Assembly (NCBI GenBank): GCA_035412805.1
Contig: DAONVO010000120.1
Location: 1-5,524 of the forward strand
DNA: 5,524 nt
Reading direction: 5' to 3'
Origin: DTU018 sp029550685
GTDB taxonomy: Bacteria > Bacillota > Syntrophomonadia > Syntrophomonadales > Syntrophomonadaceae
This document shows, piece after piece, positions 1 to 5,294 of the stretch (positions are counted from its first letter, which is position 1; each line of letters opens with the position of its first letter). The notes beneath the pieces are model-generated. The model had not been told where the DNA came from and did no database searches. It worked only from the letters and a program-made list of their open reading frames with translations. The translations under genes and the position numbers were made by a program.

Positions 1-1
1 A

Positions 2-382
2 ATTGACAGATACAGTTCGGATGGACCCAAAGATGTGAAGATCCCGACAAGACTGGGAGGACATCCAGTTACCACCATCTTTATATATCATGATGCAACT
101 GGGAGAAACCCCATTGGAGCCTTCCAGGGCAGGGGATTAACCTCTGTGGAGATCCCTGACACAGTGACCCGGATTGAGGACAATGCTTTCTCCTGGAACA
201 ATCTTCAAGAGGTGACCATACCTGCCAGTGTAACTTATGTTGGCAGGGCAGCTTTTTGGGGTAACCAGGGTACCAATACGGCAACACAAAAACCTGAACA
301 GTTCATTATACGTGGGGTACGCGGCTCAGCAGCCGAGGCTTATGCCAAAAGTTATGGTCATACATTTATAGCCATACCATAA
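2..382 (+). CDS. BspA-like leucine-rich-repeat protein, C-terminal end (5' end off window)
   Basis: The frame is open from base 2 to the TAA at 380-382, so the true start lies upstream. The GTG at 35 is internal and not a convincing start. About 126 residues are visible. They show LRR_5 (BspA/Treponema pallidum type) repeats: a 'VKIPTRLGG.PVT.I' unit, then 'AFQGRGLTSVEIPDTVTRIEDNAF', then 'NNLQEVTIPASVTYVGRAAF', each with the IP.SVT.I..NAF pattern. The tail 'GSAAEAYAKSYGHTF' is the usual closing segment of these repeats. The family is typically secreted or on the cell surface and binds proteins or host/matrix ligands. No anchor, SLH or sortase motif follows the repeats, so any signal peptide or anchor would be in the missing N-terminal part. 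Family call is strong; biological role is unknown. Confidence 0.85.
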   Translation: MDRYSSDGPKDVKIPTRLGGHPVTTIFIYHDATGRNPIGAFQGRGLTSVEIPDTVTRIEDNAFSWNNLQEVTIPASVTYVGRAAFWGNQGTNTATQKPEQFIIRGVRGSAAEAYAKSYGHTFIAIP

Positions 383-423
383 AAAACAGGGGACGGTTTT
401 GGGATTAACCCCCAACCGTCCCC
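381..423 (-). terminator. Rho-independent terminator of the hypA operon
   Basis: Read on the minus strand, a 10-bp stem GGGGACGGTT/AACCGTCCCC (423-414 with 398-389) encloses a GG/AA internal mismatch, three more G-C pairs and a TTAAT loop. It is followed at once by TGTTTTTT (388-381). It lies 31 bp past the hypA stop. On the plus strand the hairpin follows the LRR gene by 6 bp but has no T tract after it, so its plus-strand role is weaker. The GGGGACGGTT arm resembles an interspersed hairpin sequence I recall from Peptococcaceae-type genomes, so it may be a repeat copy used as a terminator. Confidence 0.8.
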
Positions 424-454
424 TTAGGTTATAATAATGACAATCTGGGCCATT

Positions 455-796
455 TCAGCAGGCAATAACTTCTTTGATCATCAGCTCTTTCCCGCACAAT
501 ATTTCCCAATCATTCCTGCCGCAGTCAGGGCATGCAAAGTCGTTCTGGAGCAGGTTAAAAACTTTATTGCATTCTTTGCAGAAGGCATTACCCGGCACTA
601 TCTCAATTTTCAGCTTGGTTTCCTGTAATGAGGTACCCTCAACTACCGCTGGATAACAAGCTTCGATGTACCTGGGGATAACTCCGGAAAGTTCGCCTAT
701 TTGGAGAACCAAGGTGTCGATCTTGGTCAGCCTGTTATCTATGGCGAAGTCTTCAACCGTTTTTACAATATGAGCTACAATATTCAATTCATGCAC
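455..796 (-). CDS. hypA: HypA nickel metallochaperone for [NiFe]-hydrogenase maturation
   Basis: A 113-residue protein, the normal HypA length. It opens with MHEL; in the family the N-terminal amine and His2 bind nickel. The core 'VLQIGELSGVIPRYIEACYPAVVEGT' matches the family, followed by a zinc site of two CxxC pairs (Cys73/Cys76 and Cys89/Cys92, 'CKEC' and 'CPDC'). HypA delivers Ni(II), with HypB, to the large subunit of [NiFe]-hydrogenase in the cytoplasm. The start is GTG at 796; this gives the required Met-His-Glu N-terminus, and GGTGA (807-803) sits 6 nt upstream. It begins 19 bp after the oxidoreductase stop, so the two are almost surely cotranscribed, and a terminator follows. No hypB-F or hydrogenase genes lie in the window, so it is an orphan here. 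A urease role (as known for HypA in Helicobacter) is an alternative. Confidence 0.93.
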   Translation of the reverse strand: MHELNIVAHIVKTVEDFAIDNRLTKIDTLVLQIGELSGVIPRYIEACYPAVVEGTSLQETKLKIEIVPGNAFCKECNKVFNLLQNDFACPDCGRNDWEILCGKELMIKEVIAC

Positions 797-815
797 ATGA
801 AATCACCAATTCCTT

Positions 816-3491
816 TTAGGGATTTGTATCGACATTCCCGCCTGCTTTTTTCGCTTCGATTCTTTGATAACGTTCCACAGCATATTTCATGATTCCAGGC
901 ATCAGCTGCCCTAGTTGGGCTTGAGCATCATATTTTTTCACTAGTGAAATAGCACCAAATTTGCATTTGGTAGTGCATATTCCGCAGCCGACACAGCGAT
1001 ACTCATCAACCACCACCGCGCCGCAGCCCAGGCAGCGTTCGGTCTCCAACTTGACCTGTTCCTCGCTGAAAGTGGCGCGCAGATCCATAAAGGCTCCCTT
1101 GGACTCTGTTGCATCCCGGTGCAGGGGTTTTTGACGGGGGACCCGGTCATAACCAGCCAGGTCCAGGTTCTCCTTGCTGAATGCGCGGTATTCTTTTTCC
1201 CGGCCTACGGTCAGATTATCTCCATGCAGGTAGCGATGAATAGAAATTGCCCCTTGTTTGCCCATGGCGATAGCATCTATGGCAAATCTCGGACCGGTTA
1301 CCGCGTCTCCGCCGGCGAATACATCCGGTTCATCAGTCTGGTAGCTCAGTTCCGCCACTTTTACGGTCTTATTGGGATTCAAAACCACCCCGGAGCTCTG
1401 CAGCAGATCACCCCAGAACATTTCCTGCCCGGCAGCAATCAGAACATTGTCAGCCTTTACCGTTATAGTCTCATTTTCATCGAATACAGGATTAAATCTT
1501 CCGTCCTCATCATAGACTGCAATGCATTTCTTAAATACCACTCCGGTGATACGTCCATTTTCCTGGAGAATCCGCTGGGGTCCCCAAGTATTATGCAAAA
1601 CGATGCCCTCGGCCAGCGCTTCATCGATTTCCTCCTCAAGGGCGGGCATCTCTTCCCGCTTTTCCAGGCAATACATATCTACCGGTGAATCACAAATTCT
1701 CACAGCAGTCCTGGCAACGTCTATGGCTACATTCCCTCCGCCGATGACTATGGTTGGTCCCTGTATGGTCAGCTCTTCATTCAGATTTACTTTGCGTAAG
1801 AACTCAATTCCATACTCTACTCCTTCGGCCTCTTCACCTTCTATACCCAGCTTCCGGCTGGCCTGAGCGCCGATGGCCAGATAGAATGCCTTGTAGCCCA
1901 TTTTTCTCAATTCCGCCAGGGTGATATCCCGGCCGATCTCAACCCCGGTTTGGAATTCAACCCCGAGTTCCCTTAAAATGTCGATTTCGGAATTGATAAT
2001 ATCCTTTTCCAGGCGGAAGGAAGGAATCCCCAGGCTCAGCATACCGCCCAGCACAGGGTACTTTTCAAAAACCGTCACCTGATAACCTTCCACTGCCAGA
2101 TAATAGGCACAGGAAAGCCCGGCCGGGCCGGCACCCACCACAGCGATTTTTTCCGGTCTGAACTCTTTCTTCTTTTTCGGAACAAAGCGATGCTCTGCGG
2201 TCAGATCTTGTTCGGCAATAAATTTCTTTATCTCGTCGATGGCTATGGGCTCATCAATCTCGGCTCTGGTACATTCCGATTCACAGTTTCTCGGACAGAT
2301 ACGTCCGCAGATGGCCGGGAAGGGATTTTCCTCTTTGATTAGTTCCAGCGCTTCACGATACCTGCCCTGAGCGGCCATCTTAATATACCCCTGAATGGCA
2401 ATATGCGCGGGACATTCGGTTTTACACGGGCTGGTTCCGCTTTCCGCCACCATGGTTTTACCCCGGCGGTAATCAAGGTTCCACTTGTCCGGTCCCCATT
2501 CGGTATCATAGGGTGTTTCTTTTTCCCTGGCAGGACTAATGGTGGTTGAGCATAGGTTTTGCCCCAGGGTCAGGGCATTAACCTGGCAATTTTCCACACA
2601 TAGACCGCAGGCTACGCATTTAGATGTGTCCACCTGGGAAACATAATTGGAACGGACCACATCCGGGACGTTATAACAGGTAACGTTTCGCAGCATAAAA
2701 CAGCCGCACCCGCAGCAGTTGCAGACTGCACCGATGTTCTCCGGCCCGACTATATTGGGAACCTCATGTATCAAGCCTTCTCTCTCTGCCTTTTCAATAA
2801 CGGCAAATGCTTCTTCCTTGGTAATCTGGCGGCCTCTTCCCGTACGAATGTAATAGGGCGCAATCGGGCCGAACACCAGGCACATATCTTCAACCGTATG
2901 TCCGCAGCCCTGACCATGTTCCCGGTTGCTCAAGCGACACTGGCAATCTGCTACGGCAAAAATCTCATGTTTATCTAAAATATTCATGATCTCCTCATAG
3001 GAAGCTCTTCGACTTGACCCGTCAACGGCTGCCTGCACGGGAATGACCCGCATGAGTCCGTGCCCCACAGGTACGTTGGGAGCTACTGTTTCACCCAAAT
3101 GCTGGGCATGCTCATCAAAATACCGGGTTAGAGGGTATTTTTTCCTATTCTCCCTGTTAAGAACCATCATTTCATATACGCCTGGAATCCAAGGCTGCAG
3201 GGCATAGCGGTCGATGCCATCCTTGGTAAAAAACAGGATAATACCATCCATGGCCATTTGGGAGAGCATCTGCTTGACCTGCTCCACCGGTTTGCCACAT
3301 TTCTCCGCTACCATTTCCACTCTTTGCGGCTTGCCCATCTTCAGGCACAGGGCAACCTCCGCCATTTCCTCAGTCAGGAATGGTTCAATAAGGCGATATT
3401 CCAAGCTTTCAGCCGTTAATGCCCCAGGCTGGCCAGTTATCGTCCCGTTGATTTTGTTGGCCAGATCGAGAACCTTTTCTTTAACAAACAT
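816..3491 (-). CDS. Multidomain FAD- and Fe-S-dependent NAD(P)H oxidoreductase (ferredoxin/GltD-like fusion)
   Basis: An 891-residue protein with 33 cysteines and no membrane segment or signal peptide, so cytoplasmic. Domains in order: a winged-helix-like region (about 35-110); a Cys-rich domain with CxCR (Cys183/185), Cys196, Cys204 and a CNCCGCGC run (Cys257-264); a single [4Fe-4S] ferredoxin motif (Cys292/295/298/302); a GltD/dihydropyrimidine-dehydrogenase-type Fe-S domain (Cys356/360, Cys395/399/403/407); an FAD Rossmann fold, GAGPAGLSCAYYL at 453-465; a pyridine-nucleotide fold, GGGNVAIDVARTA at 584-596; the closing FAD motif GGDAVTGPRFAIDA at 728-741; and a C-terminal ferredoxin segment (Cys820/823, Cys833/836/839/843). 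This suits electron transfer between NAD(P)H and ferredoxin-like partners. It is not glutamate synthase: no large subunit is nearby and GltD is about 470-490 residues. Start ATG at 3491 is supported by GGAGGT (3505-3500) 8 nt upstream. It is first gene of an operon with hypA. Physiological substrate is unknown. Confidence 0.88.
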   Translation of the reverse strand: MFVKEKVLDLANKINGTITGQPGALTAESLEYRLIEPFLTEEMAEVALCLKMGKPQRVEMVAEKCGKPVEQVKQMLSQMAMDGIILFFTKDGIDRYALQPWIPGVYEMMVLNRENRKKYPLTRYFDEHAQHLGETVAPNVPVGHGLMRVIPVQAAVDGSSRRASYEEIMNILDKHEIFAVADCQCRLSNREHGQGCGHTVEDMCLVFGPIAPYYIRTGRGRQITKEEAFAVIEKAEREGLIHEVPNIVGPENIGAVCNCCGCGCFMLRNVTCYNVPDVVRSNYVSQVDTSKCVACGLCVENCQVNALTLGQNLCSTTISPAREKETPYDTEWGPDKWNLDYRRGKTMVAESGTSPCKTECPAHIAIQGYIKMAAQGRYREALELIKEENPFPAICGRICPRNCESECTRAEIDEPIAIDEIKKFIAEQDLTAEHRFVPKKKKEFRPEKIAVVGAGPAGLSCAYYLAVEGYQVTVFEKYPVLGGMLSLGIPSFRLEKDIINSEIDILRELGVEFQTGVEIGRDITLAELRKMGYKAFYLAIGAQASRKLGIEGEEAEGVEYGIEFLRKVNLNEELTIQGPTIVIGGGNVAIDVARTAVRICDSPVDMYCLEKREEMPALEEEIDEALAEGIVLHNTWGPQRILQENGRITGVVFKKCIAVYDEDGRFNPVFDENETITVKADNVLIAAGQEMFWGDLLQSSGVVLNPNKTVKVAELSYQTDEPDVFAGGDAVTGPRFAIDAIAMGKQGAISIHRYLHGDNLTVGREKEYRAFSKENLDLAGYDRVPRQKPLHRDATESKGAFMDLRATFSEEQVKLETERCLGCGAVVVDEYRCVGCGICTTKCKFGAISLVKKYDAQAQLGQLMPGIMKYAVERYQRIEAKKAGGNVDTNP

Positions 3492-3550
3492 TACTTGCTA
3501 CCTCCCCATATTTATCACTTTCCGTTCCATCTTTTTACTTCGCTGCGCAG

Positions 3551-3614
3551 CCACCCTCCAATTCCCCCAGCTGGTCTTAGCGAGGATAGGGATGATCTTG
3601 AAATATCCCGGTGG
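3551..3614 (-). promoter_or_regulatory. Possible structured 5' leader of the oxidoreductase operon
   Basis: In the minus-strand transcript, CCACC (3614-3610) can pair with GGTGG (3555-3551). Inside it, GGGAT (3609-3605) pairs with ATCCC (3593-3589) over an 11-nt loop. Alternatively CCCtaTCC (3591-3584) pairs with GGAGGG (3559-3554), which uses bases from both other stems. A perfect 10-bp palindrome GCTGCGCAGC (3551-3542) adjoins it. Mutually exclusive stems suggest an attenuator or riboswitch-like leader, but no known riboswitch consensus was recognised and no U-run terminator follows. The GC content differs from the AT-rich DNA on its right, so an inserted repeat is an alternative. Confidence 0.3.
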
Positions 3615-3905
3615 ACACTCTCCCCTTTTCTTCGAACCTTAATTATTAACAAGTTACTTTATTGCAGGTGATTACGCAAGTCCATATACAAGATTTCTAA
3701 GCTCATATTGCATATATTTAACGGTACGTTTGCATGAATTGATGTAACCCAAAAGAATAGCATTTTTTATTAACATGCTACGATATTATTTGCTGAGCTT
3801 AAAACAAACGAGTTATTCATGGTTTCAAGGTTTTTTCAGTACCTATGTCCGTTGCGCTTCTCTCTATTATCAGTTTAGGAAATTCCTGCCTGCTTGCATT
3901 AGCCA

Positions 3906-3935
3906 ATTAAATAAGATAGTTTATTTAATAAATAA
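3906..3935. promoter_or_regulatory. Candidate MarR operator (overlapping AT-rich palindromes)
   Basis: ATTAAATAA (3906-3914) and TTATTTAAT (3921-3929) form a perfect 9-bp inverted repeat with a 6-bp spacer. The right arm also takes part in a second inverted repeat, TTATTT (3921-3926) and AAATAA (3930-3935), with a 3-bp spacer. The pair ends 23 bp before the marR start. A possible -35 TTGCAT lies at 3894-3899, so a bound protein would block the promoter. MarR proteins bind such dyads as dimers and commonly repress their own gene; autoregulation here is inferred from position and symmetry only. Confidence 0.5.
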
Positions 3936-3958
3936 CATGATAACAAATGGAGTTGGAC

Positions 3959-4417
3959 ATGGAATTCACTAAATATTACTGCTTCAGGCTGGGGGCCCTG
4001 ACGCGAAGAATCATAAATTACTATAACACCCGTTTCAAAGATTTAGGAATAACTTTGTCCCAGTCATTTGTACTCTTAAGTCTTCTCGAGCAGGATGGCA
4101 GCAGTGTTAAAACAATTGCATCGGCTTTGCAGCTTGACAGCCCTGCCGTAACCGGCCTGGTTGATCGCTTAGCCAAACAAGGTCTCGTATCACGCCAGGA
4201 GGACCCCAATGATCGGCGCAGTACTCTGGTCTTTCTGACCCAAGAAGGTCAAAAAATCGCTGAAGAAGCTGCGATTCGAGCAAAGGAAATTGACCCGCTT
4301 TTGAAGTTATATCTAGCGGAAATGACTTTAGTGGGAATGGAACAAACCATGGAAGATCTGGAGCAAAAGCTGGAGACAGGCGAAACCATTGGAATTATGC
4401 AAAATAGGAAAAATTAA
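3959..4417 (+). CDS. MarR-family winged-helix transcriptional regulator
   Basis: A 152-residue protein of usual MarR length. N-terminal dimerisation helices (about 1-28) are followed by the winged helix: 'SVKTIASALQLDSPAVTGLVDRL' (49-71) as helix-turn-helix with recognition helix, then the wing with the family's D-x-R-R signature 'EDPNDRRS' (81-88) and 'LTQEGQKI' (93-100), and C-terminal dimerisation helices. I chose ATG 3959 because GGAG (3949-3952) sits 6 nt upstream. The in-frame ATG at 3947 would add four residues but has no RBS. It is divergent from the oxidoreductase operon, the usual layout for a local regulator. MarR proteins often sense phenolics or oxidants; the only cysteine is Cys8, so cysteine-pair redox sensing within one subunit is not possible. 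The ligand is unknown. Confidence 0.92.
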   Translation: MEFTKYYCFRLGALTRRIINYYNTRFKDLGITLSQSFVLLSLLEQDGSSVKTIASALQLDSPAVTGLVDRLAKQGLVSRQEDPNDRRSTLVFLTQEGQKIAEEAAIRAKEIDPLLKLYLAEMTLVGMEQTMEDLEQKLETGETIGIMQNRKN

Positions 4418-4422
4418 GCAAT

Positions 4423-4533
4423 GGAGAAGCTACGACCTCCGATACCTGTCCCGATATTACGATTGTCATGGATCAGAACATCACGGTGAATGCTTCAAAA
4501 GATGACCGAACAGGAACAGCCAGGGCTGAATAG
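4423..4533 (+). pseudogene. Coding-like remnant, possibly the end of a surface-repeat protein
   Basis: Between marR and the next gene, a frame from 4423 to a TAG at 4531-4533 reads as plausible protein with no start codon or RBS. It contains 'DITIVMDQNITVNASKDD', resembling the 'v.mD.n.TvtA.F' end of InlB/Listeria-Bacteroides repeat units found in Gram-positive surface proteins. It starts 5 bp after the marR stop, so it could be the stump left by a deletion. The similarity is from memory of the motif and is short; chance open frame is a real alternative. Confidence 0.25.
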
Positions 4534-4549
4534 TATTGACCCTGCTGTT
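4515..4549. terminator. Hairpin between convergent genes, possible bidirectional terminator
   Basis: AACAGC-C-AGGG (4515-4525, one bulged C) pairs with CCCTGCTGTT (4540-4549), a 10-bp stem with a 14-nt loop. It lies between marR (+) and the unknown gene (-), which converge. The plus-strand T tract is short (TTT, then AAATTCT) and the minus-strand one is weaker, so the strength is uncertain. Confidence 0.4.
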
Positions 4550-4577
4550 TAAATTCTCACTATAAGCAGTTTAACAG

Positions 4578-4994
4578 TTAATAATCACAAGAAACATACC
4601 CCTGAATAAGGGCGGTTAATACAGGTTTAACCACTCTCAAAAATTCAAACTCACCTTCAAAGTCTTTGCCCTCAACGACCATTCTGTATTCACAGCACCC
4701 CGGGCAGATATTTTTGTCGCAGAAAATCACAGTAAAAGGCTCACTGATTTCTATCTCGAGTTCGAGATTGTCTCTTTCCTCAGGGTCTTCTACATCAAAC
4801 TCTTTTAGATATCTCCAGCTTCGCAGGCACTCTTTCACTCCATTGCAAACCCTCTCTAGTTTAAACAGTAAATCTACCTCTACCTCAGGCTCATATGTTT
4901 CCTCATCTTCTCCTTCAAACTGAATAAGACTAGAAAACTCAAATTTGATCAAAGGTTTGTGAAGTTCGCTGGTATCTACGGTCAGCCGGTCCAA
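4578..4994 (-). CDS. Hypothetical acidic protein with C-terminal cysteine cluster (3' part of a frameshifted gene)
   Basis: The open frame gives 138 residues from a TTG at 4994, but that TTG has no RBS and the frame is open further upstream to 5024 (codons for R-C-K-E-Y-Q-S-F-I-L). The real start is probably ATG 5143 in another frame (separate entry). The protein is very acidic ('FEGEDEETYEPEVEVDL', 'DVEDPEERDNLELEIEISEP') and ends with a tight cysteine group 'CDKNICPGCCEY' that could bind a metal. No signal peptide or membrane helix is seen. I do not recognise the family. Intact, it would be about 188 residues. Nothing in its neighbours fixes a role. Confidence 0.6.
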   Translation of the reverse strand: MDRLTVDTSELHKPLIKFEFSSLIQFEGEDEETYEPEVEVDLLFKLERVCNGVKECLRSWRYLKEFDVEDPEERDNLELEIEISEPFTVIFCDKNICPGCCEYRMVVEGKDFEGEFEFLRVVKPVLTALIQGYVSCDY

Positions 4995-5143
4995 GATAAA
5001 GGACTGGTATTCCTTACAACGCCATCATCAATTTCGAATATTGCATCCTGAGGATCATGCCCACACTCCAAATGAATTACTTTTTTCCAAGACTTTCGTT
5101 TTGGCGAATACCTACTTGAGCAATAATAAGCATCACATGACAT
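4982..5143 (-). pseudogene. 5' part of the same unknown gene, with start codon and RBS
   Basis: ATG at 5143 is preceded by AGGGTG with a 6-nt spacer and encodes 53 residues before TGA at 4984-4982. The N-terminus has Cys3, Cys8 and Cys27 ('MSCDAYYCSS', 'LECGHDPQDAIFEIDDG'), and the downstream frame supplies another Cys just past the break, which would suit a zinc-type site. Moving to the downstream frame needs a -1 shift between 5024 and 4985; one extra G in the GG near 5022 would give a smooth 'IDDG-RCKEYQ' join. No classical X-XXY-YYZ slippery heptamer is in frame there, so a deletion or sequencing error is likelier than programmed frameshifting. Confidence 0.55.
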
Positions 5144-5169
5144 TTTATTCACCCTTTTCTACATTTATT

Positions 5170-5183
5170 TGAGCTCGAGCTCA
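5170..5183. promoter_or_regulatory. 14-bp perfect palindrome upstream of the unknown gene
   Basis: TGAGCTCGAGCTCA is its own reverse complement and lies 26 bp upstream of the ATG at 5143, in AT-rich surroundings. A consensus -10, TATAAT, is on the minus strand at 5237-5232, but the matching -35 is poor (TTACCC at 18 bp). Position suits an operator in the leader or promoter; no regulator is identified. Confidence 0.3.
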
Positions 5184-5294
5184 TTATTATCGTATGGAGA
5201 GTTGCCTGGTAATGTTACACTATATTGGCAGATTATAGTAGTTGCGGTAAGAGCCGGGTAAGATTTGAACAAGGGGAACGGTTCTTTAGGTCCA

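Larger units (their letters stand above)
3492..3958. other. Divergent intergenic region between oxidoreductase operon and marR
   Basis: A 467-bp gap with no convincing gene. Next to the oxidoreductase are its RBS (3507-3500) and a GC-rich stretch (about 3541-3620) with inverted repeats. From about 3640 it is AT-rich. The 9-mer TTATTAACA occurs at 3643-3651 and 3767-3775, and a 6-bp inverted repeat TAGCAT/ATGCTA (3758-3763 and 3775-3780) encloses the second copy. Overlapping palindromes lie at 3906-3935 before marR. Minus-strand promoter candidates are weak, for example TTGCGT (3679-3674), a 17-bp spacer, then TAACTT (3656-3651). If used, the operon leader would be about 150 nt. No confident promoter could be assigned by eye. 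Confidence 0.6.

Noticed and set aside
1119..1688. 189-residue plus-strand open frame
   Set aside because: Lies wholly antisense to the FAD/NAD-binding coding region, whose motifs are unambiguous; a shadow frame.
816..3491. Glutamate synthase small subunit (gltD)
   Set aside because: The flavoprotein core is homologous, but the protein is almost twice as long, carries extra ferredoxin domains, and no gltB-type gene is adjacent.
3541..3620. T-box-like string GGAGGGTGG followed by CTGCGCAGCG in the minus-strand leader
   Set aside because: The canonical T-box run GGGTGGNACCGCG is not matched, there is no terminator stem with T tract, and the downstream gene is neither an amino acid nor a tRNA-ligase gene.
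3214..3642. 142-residue plus-strand open frame antisense to the oxidoreductase start
   Set aside because: Most of it mirrors the well-supported oxidoreductase coding sequence; it has no RBS or recognisable domain.
3775..3972. 65-residue plus-strand open frame in the divergent region
   Set aside because: No RBS, atypical composition, and it overlaps the marR start and its candidate operator in another frame.
5073..5090. A-rich run on the minus strand (TGGAAAAAAGTA) as a programmed -1 frameshift site for the split gene
   Set aside because: The heptamer is not in the right register, and a -1 slip there meets stop codons, including TGA at 5027-5025, before the downstream frame opens.
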